Under the pieces are notes generated by a model. The model had not been told where the DNA came from, made no database searches, and was given only the letters and a program-made list of their open reading frames with translations. A program made the position numbers and the translations under genes. Below, piece after piece: positions 7,428 through 16,726 of a stretch of 64,000 bases of DNA. This DNA is from Ruminococcus flavefaciens (GTDB taxonomy: Bacteria; Bacillota; Clostridia; Oscillospirales; Ruminococcaceae): NCBI RefSeq assembly GCF_900108555.1, contig NZ_FNWV01000002.1:65359-129358 (forward strand), in the 5' to 3' direction. Each line of letters opens with the position of its first letter. Position 1 is the first letter of the stretch.

Positions 7428-9497
7428 ATGAGGATAAGGAAGATCGCACTGATAGTTGCTGCGGCATTAGCCGTATCAGCAGTCGGCTGCGCGAAGGAAA
7501 AGGGGACTCCTGATGTATCCGAGAAAGAGAAGGAGACACAGGAGGAAATTACTACCGTTATTACCGAGGAGGAAACTACAGAGATGGCGACCGAGCATAT
7601 CAGCCCAGTTGAGACCGTTTCAGCAACTCTTAATTCGCAGATAACCGTTAACAGGACTATCGGACGAGCTGAGGGAAGCAACACGATCAAGTTCCCCCTT
7701 GCCGATCTCATTGAGGACGGCGACAGGGTAAAGTCTTTTACTTTTACTATTTATTCAGGTGACGGCGGCGACATTGGCGGCTTTAAGGGAGGATGCGGCA
7801 TTGCCGTTGACACCGATTGTCCTGCTGCAACGAATAAAGGTTGGTATCAGAGCCCTGATTTTTCAGCACCTACTCAGGGAAGCTATGGCGAGATAACATG
7901 GGAAGTACCTGACGAGCTGAAGGACTACATACACGCAGGGGGAGAAGTTCTGTTCGGATACTGGTGGGGCAATTGTGAGAGTATCAGGATAGAAAATGTT
8001 GTATGTACATACGAAAGAACGAGAGAAGTTCCCGTTGACGGCATGGGAGCAGCAGAGGTCGGCATCAGCGTGAACTATTCCGATCCTGACAATACTATCC
8101 ATGTACCTCTTGATTTTATTCCCGATAAGGTAATACCTCAGGTCGTTACTTTCAAGGTAAGTGCGGCAGGAGGCTTTGGAAAATATACGGGAGCATTCGG
8201 CATAAACTCTTCAAAGGGCAAGTATCAGTCAGGTGATACTGCCGTATTCACAAACGATTCCAGCATAGAGCTGGTATGGTTCGTGCCTGATAAGGCTAAG
8301 GAGTGCATAGCTCAGAACAACGAGCTCGTGCTTGGCTACTGGTGGAGCGAACAGCCTTCCGTTACTCTTGATACTGTGTCTGTAAAGTACAGTCAGGGCG
8401 AGGGCTTTACAGGTGAATTCCCTGTGATGACAACTACAGCCGCACCCGAAGATAACGCTGCTGTCCAGACTGCAACAGTTGCCGCGGCAGAACGCGGCTT
8501 CCGTACAGCAGATGAGATAGTATCACAGATCAAGGTCGGCTGGAATTTGGGCAATACTCTTGACAGCTACAATACCGACAAGGAAGGCCTTGAAACCGAA
8601 ATAGGCTGGGGCAATGTCAAGACTACAAAGGAGATAATCAAGTCAGTCAAGTCGGCAGGCTTCAATGCAATAAGAATACCTGTAACGTGGGCTGAGCATA
8701 TGGACGGCGATACTATAAGCACCGAATGGATGAACAGAGTACAGGAAGTTGTGGATTATGCTTATAATGAAGGAATGTTCGTTATAATCAATATGCACCA
8801 TGATGACTATATCTGGTTCGAGCCTCAGAAGTCGTCATATAACGGCGACAGCTTCAGGCTGAAAACCATATGGGAGCAGATATGCGAGCGTTTTGCCGAT
8901 TATGATGACCGCCTTATATTTGAAGGCATGAACGAGCCGCGAACTGTAGGCTCTACAATGGAATGGATGGGCGGTACAAAGGACGAGCGTTCAGTCATAA
9001 ACGATTACGCCAACGACTTTGTAAATACAGTACGCAAGAGCGGCGGAAATAATGCGGCAAGAACACTTATCGTAACTACTTATGCAGCTTCTGCCGACAG
9101 TATAGCACTCAACGATTTCAGAGTACCGACAGGCGGAAACATTATCCTGTCCGTGCATTATTATGCTCCGTGGAAGTTTGCGGAGGGCTCGGAAACAGCC
9201 TTTACCGAAAGCGGCAAGGACGAAGTAAGTGCAAAGTTCGCAGAGCTCAAAAAGAAGTTCATAGACAAGGGAACTCCTGTAATAATCGACGAATTCGGCT
9301 GCGTAAATGCAGCAAGTACTGCTACGCGCTGTGATTACTATAAATACTACATCAATAATGCAAAGGCTAACGGAATAAAGTGCTTTGTATGGGATAACGG
9401 AAAAATGAGCGGTGAATCAAGCTTCGGTATCTTCAACAGAGGAGCACTTACATGGGACGGCGACCTTCTCGGGGCAATAATGGAAGGCGCAAAATAA
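7428..9497 (+). CDS. Lipoprotein GH5 cellulase with two N-terminal CBM-like modules
   Basis: ATG 7428 is chosen over the upstream in-frame ATG 7395 because agagagga lies 8 bases ahead and a clean lipoprotein signal peptide follows (MRIRKIALIV...VSAVGC). Two related beta-sandwich modules (residues about 50-190 and 200-325) share a GYWW motif (FGYWWGN and LGYWWSEQ) and resemble ruminococcal carbohydrate-binding domains. Residues about 355-689 are a glycoside hydrolase family 5 domain: GWNLGNTLD, IRIPVTW, NMHHDD, acid/base Glu503 in GMNEPR and nucleophile Glu622 in IIDEFG. It should hydrolyse beta-1,4-glucan or related hemicellulose. It has no dockerin: it is tethered to the cell by lipid, outside the cellulosome. 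Confidence 0.92.
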   Translation: MRIRKIALIVAAALAVSAVGCAKEKGTPDVSEKEKETQEEITTVITEEETTEMATEHISPVETVSATLNSQITVNRTIGRAEGSNTIKFPLADLIEDGDRVKSFTFTIYSGDGGDIGGFKGGCGIAVDTDCPAATNKGWYQSPDFSAPTQGSYGEITWEVPDELKDYIHAGGEVLFGYWWGNCESIRIENVVCTYERTREVPVDGMGAAEVGISVNYSDPDNTIHVPLDFIPDKVIPQVVTFKVSAAGGFGKYTGAFGINSSKGKYQSGDTAVFTNDSSIELVWFVPDKAKECIAQNNELVLGYWWSEQPSVTLDTVSVKYSQGEGFTGEFPVMTTTAAPEDNAAVQTATVAAAERGFRTADEIVSQIKVGWNLGNTLDSYNTDKEGLETEIGWGNVKTTKEIIKSVKSAGFNAIRIPVTWAEHMDGDTISTEWMNRVQEVVDYAYNEGMFVIINMHHDDYIWFEPQKSSYNGDSFRLKTIWEQICERFADYDDRLIFEGMNEPRTVGSTMEWMGGTKDERSVINDYANDFVNTVRKSGGNNAARTLIVTTYAASADSIALNDFRVPTGGNIILSVHYYAPWKFAEGSETAFTESGKDEVSAKFAELKKKFIDKGTPVIIDEFGCVNAASTATRCDYYKYYINNAKANGIKCFVWDNGKMSGESSFGIFNRGALTWDGDLLGAIMEGAK

Positions 9498-9503
9498 AGA
9501 TCA

Positions 9504-9537
9504 GCTGCCTGTTCTGTTTGTAAAAGCGGAACAGGCA
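9504..9537 (+). terminator. Hairpin after the GH5 gene, weak terminator
   Basis: A 12-bp stem with one G-T pair (ctgcctgttctg against cggaacaggcag, 10-nt loop) is followed by aaattataat, without a good T-run, so read-through into the next gene is likely. Confidence 0.55.
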
Positions 9538-9575
9538 GAAATTATAATATCATCTTGATATAGGAGAAAAACACT

Positions 9576-10691
9576 ATGTTATTCGGGGAAAAAAGAAACG
9601 ATCTTGAACTTTATAGTTCTTACACTGAGATAGGTCCTGAGCAGATAGCATACCGCAGGATCACGGAAAGCGAGTATTTATCTCTGGCTTCAAAGCATAA
9701 AAGCCTTGCAAGAAGGCTTTGCTCGGGTTACGGCGCATTGGCGCTGTTCTGCTTAGTTTTCACAATAGGACTTATCATCTCTTTATTCACGGAAAAAGAC
9801 ATCGACCTGTCTATGAGATTATTTATATTCATACCTGTTACGCTTTTTTTGAACATCTGCGGTGTGTTCGGACTGCGCGCAGCAGTAAAGGAGCGTGTAA
9901 CGCGTGAGTCGATGACAGTTCCTGGAGAGATAGTCGATAAACGTGAGATACGTGGTTACAGAGGCACAATAACCTGTATCATATACACGATAGCCATATT
10001 TGGCACAAAACAGCTTGTAAAGGTAAAATATCATCATTCGTATGCCGTTGGCAAAACAGTTCTTATTGTACGCGGTACATTAATTCCTTTTTTAGTGCCT
10101 ATAGCAGAAGGCGCAGCAGAACATGATGTTGTGGGAAGCGTTTCAGCCGAATTTGCTTCAAGATCGGTAACAGTACCCGATCATCAGAATTATCGCAAGA
10201 TAGGCTGTGAGGAGCTTTACAAGTACACCGCCACAGACGATGAGTATATGTCACTGCCCGAGGATATGCGCTCATGCAGACCTCTGGGACGCGGACTTGC
10301 AAGCGGCACATGGCTTGTTTCGCTTATAGTAACACTTGCCTGCATAGCAGGTATGATCTACAGCAGACATAAGGGCGACCTTACAATGGCTATAATGATC
10401 TTCGGTGTATTGTTCGTTTCGGGCATAATGCTGCTGCTTATGTGGGGAGCTGTGTTCAGAAGACCTCTTGCAAGAGGAACTACGACCTATGCCGACGGTA
10501 TCATAATAGGCAAGGAGTATGACATGGGAGCGTGTATTTTTACTGTGATATTCCCCGAGTCGCAGCAGTATCTTCAGACGCTCAGGGTAGATAAGAAATA
10601 TTTTGAACAGTTTGGCACAAACGAAAGAGTAAGGCTGTATTTCAACGAAAAATACAGAAAAGACTATGCTGTTTTTGTGCGCAGCATATAA
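9576..10691 (+). CDS. Membrane protein made of two related halves
   Basis: The 371-residue protein has four hydrophobic segments in two pairs (about residues 48-70 and 80-102; 245-267 and 275-300). Each pair is preceded by a similar approach: a Tyr-rich strand, then EYLSLASKHKSLARRL in the first half and EYMSLPEDMRSCRPLGR in the second. Each is followed by a beta-rich soluble part (VPGEIVDKREIRG; YADGIIIGKEYD). This looks like an internal duplication of a two-helix unit with a DUF3592-like exterior domain. Function unknown. It sits 78 bases downstream of the cellulase with SD taggaga. Confidence 0.75.
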   Translation: MLFGEKRNDLELYSSYTEIGPEQIAYRRITESEYLSLASKHKSLARRLCSGYGALALFCLVFTIGLIISLFTEKDIDLSMRLFIFIPVTLFLNICGVFGLRAAVKERVTRESMTVPGEIVDKREIRGYRGTITCIIYTIAIFGTKQLVKVKYHHSYAVGKTVLIVRGTLIPFLVPIAEGAAEHDVVGSVSAEFASRSVTVPDHQNYRKIGCEELYKYTATDDEYMSLPEDMRSCRPLGRGLASGTWLVSLIVTLACIAGMIYSRHKGDLTMAIMIFGVLFVSGIMLLLMWGAVFRRPLARGTTTYADGIIIGKEYDMGACIFTVIFPESQQYLQTLRVDKKYFEQFGTNERVRLYFNEKYRKDYAVFVRSI

Positions 10692-10710
10692 TTTTAGTTA
10701 ATTTTTCCGC

Positions 10711-10739
10711 TTGACACGGATAAGATAATATTATATACT
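10711..10739 (+). promoter_or_regulatory. Promoter of the dockerin SGNH hydrolase gene
   Basis: TTGACA (10711-10716), 17 bp, TATACT (10734-10739). A hairpin ctgcgg-N9-ccgcag follows in the leader. Confidence 0.8.
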
Positions 10740-10814
10740 ACATTTAGCTGCGGTTATATGATCCGCAGTTAAAAATGCAGTAATAAGTTCAATATTAAAA
10801 CAGAGGAGGATCCT

Positions 10815-12404
10815 ATGAAAAAGGTTTTATCAACATTACTTGCAGCGGCTTTAAGCGTTTCCGCTATCGCTGCAGTACCTTCCGCCGAGACTGAAAAGGC
10901 AGCTGCCGCAGCAAAGTCGGGAATGGTAATTCTTGGCGACAGTATCGCAACAGGATATACAAGACAGGGAGATGTTGCTCATAACTACGGCGAGATATGC
11001 GGCGATTATCTTGGCTGCAAGGTCTCAAACTATGCAGTTGTAGGCGATACAACAGATGATATGCTCGCACTTATCGACAAGATGTCTGCCGAGCAGAAAA
11101 AGAATATTTCCGATGCCGAATACGTTGTTATTTCCATAGGCGGCAACGATATCATGCAGTATATTGCAAAGGGACTTATTGATTTTGCCCTTTCAAAGCC
11201 CGATCAGAATTTCTTCAATGAAGGCTATACAGCAGCTGATATCCCGAAAAATCCGTCTATGAGCACATTGACTACGGTCCTTAATATAAACAGCATACTT
11301 TCCTATGCAAACAGCGGTATAAGAGCACAGATAGAGCTCAGCAGTCTTTTCGGTGATATCGGAAGCAACCTCAGCTTCAAGAACAAGAACTATGAGGGAT
11401 ACATCGAAACTCACATTATCCCTAACATAGAGACAGCAGCCGATAAGATAAAGGCTGTAAATCCCGATGCAAAGATAATGGTGCAGACCATTTATCAGCC
11501 TATACAGTTTGATCCTACATATATCCAGAAAACATACGGCACAAAGTCGAGCACCGCTACTTTCATCAGCCTTTTAAGATCTCAGATGGAGATCGTAATG
11601 GGAAGCTATTCAGAGCATATCAGTGCTGTTGACGGTATCGACGTTGTTGACGTAAAGACAGAATTTACATCATATGACGGAGAGCTTTCAACAGATACTC
11701 CCGGTAATACAAATTACTTCGTTGATGTTCAGACAGGCGGACTTTCAACTATGGACGTTCACCCAAATCAGAAGGGACATCTTGCTATCGCAGCTGCCAT
11801 ACTCAGCAAGATAGGCAAGCTCCACGTTGATGACGGACTTCTTACAGAGGTATACAACGGCATAAAGGATAAGGACAAGTATCCTGCAATTGCATATGCA
11901 ACATACAAGAAGGTAGCAGGCGAGCCTAAGGTAACAACTACATCAACTACAACAACAACTACCACAACAACTTCCAAGACTACTACAACAAGCAAGACTA
12001 CCACTACTACAACGACATCAAAGACTACTACCACAACATCAAAGACAACAACAACTACATCTAAGCCTACAACCACTACTACATCAAAAACTACAACAAC
12101 TACATCTAAGCCGACTACTACCACAACTACAACAACAACTACTCCAATAAAACACGGCGATATAAATAACGACGGTCTCGTTGATTCCGTAGATGCTTCA
12201 GGTATCCTTGCAGAGTATGCAAGACTTTCATCAAACGATGCAAAGGGCAAGTTCACTACTGCTCAGGGTAAGGCAGCAGACGTTGACAATAACGGTCTTA
12301 TCGACTCGGTCGACGCTTCAAAGGTACTTGCTTACTATGCATACGTATCAAATACAGACAATGCAAAGTCTATAGACGAATATCTCAAGACAGGCAAAAA
12401 GTAA
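10815..12404 (+). CDS. Secreted SGNH/GDSL hydrolase with C-terminal dockerin
   Basis: The 529-residue protein has a signal peptide (about residues 1-24), an SGNH esterase domain (about 33-360) and a Thr/Lys/Ser linker (about 375-450) ahead of a dockerin. The catalytic blocks are all there: Ser43 in GDSIATG, the Gly of block II, ISIGGNDI with its Asn, and Asp314/His316 in DVHPNQ. Such enzymes remove acetyl or other acyl groups from plant polysaccharides; the exact ester is unknown. The dockerin loops read DINNDGLVDSVDAS and DVDNNGLIDSVDAS, the same type as the other small dockerin proteins in the window but unlike the GH48 one. SD aggagga fits ATG 10815. Confidence 0.92.
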   Translation: MKKVLSTLLAAALSVSAIAAVPSAETEKAAAAAKSGMVILGDSIATGYTRQGDVAHNYGEICGDYLGCKVSNYAVVGDTTDDMLALIDKMSAEQKKNISDAEYVVISIGGNDIMQYIAKGLIDFALSKPDQNFFNEGYTAADIPKNPSMSTLTTVLNINSILSYANSGIRAQIELSSLFGDIGSNLSFKNKNYEGYIETHIIPNIETAADKIKAVNPDAKIMVQTIYQPIQFDPTYIQKTYGTKSSTATFISLLRSQMEIVMGSYSEHISAVDGIDVVDVKTEFTSYDGELSTDTPGNTNYFVDVQTGGLSTMDVHPNQKGHLAIAAAILSKIGKLHVDDGLLTEVYNGIKDKDKYPAIAYATYKKVAGEPKVTTTSTTTTTTTTTSKTTTTSKTTTTTTTSKTTTTTSKTTTTTSKPTTTTTSKTTTTTSKPTTTTTTTTTTPIKHGDINNDGLVDSVDASGILAEYARLSSNDAKGKFTTAQGKAADVDNNGLIDSVDASKVLAYYAYVSNTDNAKSIDEYLKTGKK

Positions 12405-12460
12405 ACATAACGACAGCGGACAGGCAAAACTGTCCGCATCGTCATATAGGGAGAATATAA

Positions 12461-13378
12461 ATGGAAAAGATATATTTTATAGTTAATCTTGTTGCGGGGA
12501 AAGCAGTTATCAGCAAGAAACTGGGGAAAATCATCGACGAATTCGTTAAAGACGGATATGAAGTGACTGTACATACTACTCAGAGCAGTGATGATGCCGT
12601 GGAGCAGGCTGCATATGCCTGTGAGAACGGCTTTGACAAGCTTGTTGTAGCAGGAGGCGACGGTACTCTCAGTCAGTGTCTGCAAGGGGTAATGGACAGT
12701 GAAAGAAAGATACCGATAGGCTATATACCTGCGGGTTCTACAAATGATTTTGCCAAGAGCTTGGGTATACCCTCGGATAAAATGAAGGCAGCAGAGGTCG
12801 CTGCTATAGGAGAGCCTGTGTTATGCGACGTGGGCGGATTCAATGGCAGGTATTTCTCGTATGTTGCAGCTTTCGGAGCTTTTACCAATATCACGTATGA
12901 GACCTCTCAGAGAGTCAAGAATGTATTCGGACACGCTGCTTATATAGCAGACGGTGCGACTCAGCTCGGCAGCATAAAGGCAAAGCCTATGCGCATAGAA
13001 AGCGGTGATACCGTGATAGAAGGCGACTTCATCTACGGTATGGTAACTAATACCGCTTCTGTTGCGGGAATGATAAAAATGAAGGATTTCATGCTCAATG
13101 ACGGAGCTTTTGAGGTCACTCTCGTAAGAAAGCCGCAAAATCCTGCCGAACTCGGAAAAACAGCATTGTCACTTTTAAAGAATGATATGACGGATAAGAA
13201 CATAATCTTTTTCCGTACTGACAATGTTACTATCACCAATCTTTCCGACGAGCCTTTTTCGTGGACAAGAGACGGTGAATACGGCGGAGAAGAAGTGGTC
13301 AACCGCATCTGCTGCCATAAAAAAGCAGTACCCTTTATTGTAAATAACAAGGACGGACTTCCCTTGGAAAAGGAATGA
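12461..13378 (+). CDS. Diacylglycerol kinase family lipid kinase
   Basis: The 305-residue protein is a member of the DagK/YegS/sphingosine kinase family, which phosphorylates lipid diacylglycerol or similar at the inner membrane face. It shows FIVNLVAGK near the start, the nucleotide-binding VVAGGDGTLSQ around residue 70, and IGYIPAGSTNDFAKSLGIP around 90. DgkB recycles diacylglycerol made during lipoteichoic acid synthesis; that role is inferred. It is the first gene of a tight run dgk-holB-ricT-queH. SD gggaga precedes the ATG. Confidence 0.88.
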   Translation: MEKIYFIVNLVAGKAVISKKLGKIIDEFVKDGYEVTVHTTQSSDDAVEQAAYACENGFDKLVVAGGDGTLSQCLQGVMDSERKIPIGYIPAGSTNDFAKSLGIPSDKMKAAEVAAIGEPVLCDVGGFNGRYFSYVAAFGAFTNITYETSQRVKNVFGHAAYIADGATQLGSIKAKPMRIESGDTVIEGDFIYGMVTNTASVAGMIKMKDFMLNDGAFEVTLVRKPQNPAELGKTALSLLKNDMTDKNIIFFRTDNVTITNLSDEPFSWTRDGEYGGEEVVNRICCHKKAVPFIVNNKDGLPLEKE

Positions 13379-13380
13379 GT

Positions 13381-14364
13381 ATGAAAAAAATTTACGGAAA
13401 CAAGCAGCTTCTTGATACTCTTGCAGGTATGGCTTCAAGCGGCAGGACTGCACATTCTCTGCTGATATGCGGTGAAAAGGGCAGCGGCAGGAAGCTTATG
13501 GCAAGGTATTACACACAGTCGCTCATGTGCGAAGCTCCCGTGGGCGGAAAGCCCTGCGGTGTGTGCAACGCCTGCACCAACATAGAAAAGGGCATACACC
13601 CTGATGTCATATTCCCCGAAAAGACGGGAAAGCTCAATAATTTCAGCGTCAAAGAGGCGAGAGATGTCATAGCTGACGCATATGTAAAGCCCAATAACAG
13701 CAGCGGCTGCAAGGTGTATATTTTCGAGGACTGCCATAATGTTGATACCAGAACGCAGAACGCTCTGCTGAAGCTCATAGAAGAACCGCCCGATTATGCA
13801 TATTTCATCTTTACCTGCGGTTCAAAGTCGGAATTCCTGCCGACTATCATATCAAGATGCGTGTGCTTCACCACATCGCCAGTTACCGAGGAAGAGGCTG
13901 CACAGTCTCTTGCCGAGAGTGGATTTGAGCCCGACGATATACGCAGGGCAGTCGATTGCTTTCACGGCTGTATAGGTATGTGCGAGCAGTATATAACAGA
14001 TGAGGAACTGAGAAAGCGTGTGGATTTGACAAAAGCCCTCGCAGATAGTATAATAAAAAAAGATGAGTACGCTCTCAATGTGGGATTTTTCTCCCTCGGA
14101 CGCGAACGCGATGACGTAAGAGAGGTGCTTTCTATGCTCGACAAGCTTGTGCGTGATGCAGCAGTACTTGGAAAAGACATAAACGGGCAGACTATAGGCT
14201 GTTTCCGTGAGGGGGCAGTGAGACTGTCGGAGCTTATCATACCGAGTCAGGCTGCAAGGATACACTCGTGTATCGAAAAGTCATGGGGCGCAGTCGAGAG
14301 CAATGTAAGTATACCGCTGGTGCTGACGGCACTGTGCGCTGAGATAATGGATATCATCGGATAG
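13381..14364 (+). CDS. holB: DNA polymerase III delta-prime subunit
   Basis: It is a clamp-loader subunit of the replisome. The 327-residue protein has a Walker A-type GEKGSGRK, four cysteines of the zinc module (CEAPVGGKPCGVCNAC), the AAA+ 'NALLKLIEEPP' block and an SRC motif (IISRCV). ATG 13381 is preferred to ATG 13375 because AAAAGGA is 6 bases ahead of it; either start overlaps or touches the stop of the lipid kinase gene. The gene directly downstream is ricT, the arrangement seen in Bacillus (holB-yaaT). Confidence 0.92.
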   Translation: MKKIYGNKQLLDTLAGMASSGRTAHSLLICGEKGSGRKLMARYYTQSLMCEAPVGGKPCGVCNACTNIEKGIHPDVIFPEKTGKLNNFSVKEARDVIADAYVKPNNSSGCKVYIFEDCHNVDTRTQNALLKLIEEPPDYAYFIFTCGSKSEFLPTIISRCVCFTTSPVTEEEAAQSLAESGFEPDDIRRAVDCFHGCIGMCEQYITDEELRKRVDLTKALADSIIKKDEYALNVGFFSLGRERDDVREVLSMLDKLVRDAAVLGKDINGQTIGCFREGAVRLSELIIPSQAARIHSCIEKSWGAVESNVSIPLVLTALCAEIMDIIG

Positions 14365-14384
14365 ACCATAGATAGGAGCTTTCT

Positions 14385-15248
14385 ATGAAAGAAATAGTCG
14401 GAGTACGCTTTAAAAGTGTAGGAAAAATATATTACTTCTCACCGGGAGATATAACTGCTCAGGTGGGAGATCATGTTATAGTCGAAACAGTCCGCGGAGT
14501 TGAGTGCGGAGAGGTAGTTATCGCAAATCGTCAGATAGAGGACGAGATGATATCGTCACCGCTGAAACCCATAATCAGACTTGCAGACGACAACGACATG
14601 AAAGTTGTTGAAAAGAATAAACAGCGTGAAAAGGACGCTTTCAAGATATGCGAGGAGAAGATAGCATTCCGCAAGCTCAGCATGAAGCTTGTAGATGTTG
14701 AGTGTACATTCGACAACAATAAGCTTCTCTTCTATTTTACAGCCGAGAACCGTGTAGACTTCCGTGAGCTTGTAAAAGACCTTGCGGCTGTATTCAGAAC
14801 AAGGATCGAGCTCCGTCAGATAGGTGTCAGAGATGAAGCGAAGATACTTGGCGGACTGGGCATATGCGGCAGAGAATTCTGCTGTAAGGGATATATGGGC
14901 GATTTCCAGCCTGTATCCATAAAAATGGCTAAGGAGCAGGGACTTTCCCTTAATCCTACAAAGATATCGGGTACCTGCGGCAGACTTATGTGCTGCCTCA
15001 AGAACGAGCAGAACGCTTATGAGGAGCTTCTGAAAATAACTCCTAAGATAGGAGCTATCGTAGTTACTCCCGACGGCGACAAGGGCAAGGTGGAGGACGT
15101 TAACCTTATTACAGGAAAGCTCCGCGTAAAGACTGAAAAGTCGGAAGTGCCCGTAACTCTTGACAGAAGCGAGGTAAAGCTTCTTAAAGACGTTGAGATA
15201 AGAGTCAACCGTGAGGAGCTCAAGGCTCTTAAAAATCTTGAGGAATAA
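14385..15248 (+). CDS. ricT: PSP1-domain protein RicT (YaaT)
   Basis: The 287-residue protein carries the PSP1 C-terminal domain with its conserved cysteines: GICGREFCCKGYM and GTCGRLMCCLKNEQ. In B. subtilis RicT forms, with RicA and RicF, an Fe-S containing complex that helps RNase Y process mRNAs and promotes sporulation. The location after holB agrees with the Bacillus order. SD atagga lies ahead of ATG 14385. Confidence 0.93.
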   Translation: MKEIVGVRFKSVGKIYYFSPGDITAQVGDHVIVETVRGVECGEVVIANRQIEDEMISSPLKPIIRLADDNDMKVVEKNKQREKDAFKICEEKIAFRKLSMKLVDVECTFDNNKLLFYFTAENRVDFRELVKDLAAVFRTRIELRQIGVRDEAKILGGLGICGREFCCKGYMGDFQPVSIKMAKEQGLSLNPTKISGTCGRLMCCLKNEQNAYEELLKITPKIGAIVVTPDGDKGKVEDVNLITGKLRVKTEKSEVPVTLDRSEVKLLKDVEIRVNREELKALKNLEE

Positions 15249-15250
15249 TA

Positions 15251-15874
15251 ATGGATAAGCAGCCTAAGACCAATTACGGTCTGCTTCTGGATAAGAAGCT
15301 TGCAGAGCTTGAAAAGAGCGGCGAAAAGCCGTCGCTGCTGCTTCATGCCTGCTGTGCGCCGTGCAGCAGCCATACTCTTACGGTACTGGAGAAATACTTC
15401 CGTATAACGCTGTATTTCTGTAATCCCAACATAGCTCCCGAGGAGGAGTTCGCTTTCAGATATGAAGAACTGAAAAGGCTGGTCAGGGAAATGGGACTTG
15501 ATATCCCTATCATAGAAGAGCCTTATGACTCCGCACCTTTTTATGAGCTGGCAAAGGGACTTGAAGATCTTCCCGAGCGCGGAGAACGCTGTAGAAAGTG
15601 TATAGAGTACCGTCTGAGAATGGCAGGAAATAAGGCTGAGGAGCTGGGCTGTGACTTCTTCACGACCACTCTTACCATAAGCCCGCATAAGGACTGCACT
15701 TTCATAAACGAGTGCGGAGCGCGTTTGCAGGAAGAGTGCGGAGTGCCTTATCTGTTTTCTGATTTCAAGAAGCATGAGGGCTATAAGCACTCGATCGAGC
15801 TGTCAAAGCAGTATAACTTATACAGGCAGAATTACTGCGGCTGCGTCTTTAGCAAGAGAGCCGTTAGCCTGTAG
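15251..15874 (+). CDS. queH: Epoxyqueuosine reductase QueH
   Basis: It carries out the last step of queuosine synthesis on tRNA, reducing epoxyqueuosine; QueH is the non-cobalamin alternative to QueG. The 207-residue protein shows the family's cysteine pairs: HACCAPCSSH near residue 34, CRKCIEYR near 118 and YCGCVFS at the end, with TTTLTISPHKD between. These cysteines bind an Fe-S cluster and a second metal. It starts two bases after the ricT stop, so it is translated from the same operon. Confidence 0.93.
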   Translation: MDKQPKTNYGLLLDKKLAELEKSGEKPSLLLHACCAPCSSHTLTVLEKYFRITLYFCNPNIAPEEEFAFRYEELKRLVREMGLDIPIIEEPYDSAPFYELAKGLEDLPERGERCRKCIEYRLRMAGNKAEELGCDFFTTTLTISPHKDCTFINECGARLQEECGVPYLFSDFKKHEGYKHSIELSKQYNLYRQNYCGCVFSKRAVSL

Positions 15875-15889
15875 GAACGGCGTTTTGCC

Positions 15890-16087
15890 GCTAAAGCAAA
15901 AATGTTCCGTAAGCGATGTTCAGCTCACATTTATGATAAATGTGAGCGAGCTTGCGAGCGACAACGTGGATAGGGGGCGCAGACACTGCGCTGTAGGGAC
16001 GACCATTGGTCGTTAAACATTGAATGAATTTTTGGGCTGCCTTTGGCAGCCCGTGTCATATATACAGGCTGTAGGGGTAGAGATAGT
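15890..16087. repeat. Composite intergenic repeat element, copy 1 of 3
   Basis: 15907-15969 reads CCGTAAGCGATGT, about 30 variable bases, GAGCGAGCTTGC and CAACGTGG. The same 63-bp frame occurs at 38256-38318 (minus) and, diverged, at 33752-33814. The variable part here is itself a hairpin (ctcacatttat...aaatgtgag). It is followed by two 'taggg' hairpins: GCGCAG-ACA-CTGCGC, then ACGACC-ATT-GGTCGT. A further 'tgtaggggt' lies just ahead of the GNAT start codon. Confidence 0.75.
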
Positions 16088-16552
16088 ATGAAAAGCTTTT
16101 ATGTGTACAAAATGGAATACACAGGAGAGTGTGTAACGGCTGATAATGTGAAGCTGCTGCCGTTCAGCGATAAATACTACAGTCAGTATGAGCGCGTATA
16201 CAATGAATGTTTCTATGATATGCGCAGGGCACTGGATATCGAGCCGTATAACTTCCTGTGTGATATTCGGCAGCTTAACGGTAAAAAGGAAAATATCTTC
16301 CTGCTCATAGAGGGTGAAACTATCATAGGCAGTGTGGGCTGCTTCGGTGCGGAAATAGATGACCTGATAGTGAATAAAAAGTATCGGGGAAAAGGCTTCG
16401 GAAAGCGGCTGCTCATATGGGCGATAGGGCATATCAGAGAATATACAGTTGAACCTATAACGCTCCATGTGGCTGAGTGGAATAAAAAAGCGGTGGGATT
16501 ATACACGCAAAACGGCTTTGTGATAAAAAGCAGGGAGCTTATAAGCCGTTAA
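16088..16552 (+). CDS. GNAT family N-acetyltransferase
   Basis: The 154-residue protein has the GNAT core: a DDLIVNKKYRGKGFGKRLL segment matching the acetyl-CoA loop (Q/RxxGxG/A) and the C-terminal HVAEWNKKAVGLYTQNGF motif. The acceptor is unknown. ATG 16088 gives a normal family N-terminus; an earlier in-frame start would be encoded by the intergenic repeat. The ribosome site (aggggtagag) overlaps the 'tgtagggg' lead of that repeat, so the repeat may supply the leader of the gene. Confidence 0.85.
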   Translation: MKSFYVYKMEYTGECVTADNVKLLPFSDKYYSQYERVYNECFYDMRRALDIEPYNFLCDIRQLNGKKENIFLLIEGETIIGSVGCFGAEIDDLIVNKKYRGKGFGKRLLIWAIGHIREYTVEPITLHVAEWNKKAVGLYTQNGFVIKSRELISR

Positions 16553-16726
16553 AGTATGACGTGCATTATGCTTTTTGTAAAAGGGCTGAAATGAGCCGTT
16601 TTTCAATGGAAAACCGTTGAATATTACAAAGATCAATCTTGAATTCTATGTTTTGAATAAAAAACAGAACACATATTTGTTGACTATTGAGGGCGGATAG
16701 TATCCGCCTGTATAAGAGGTGAACAG

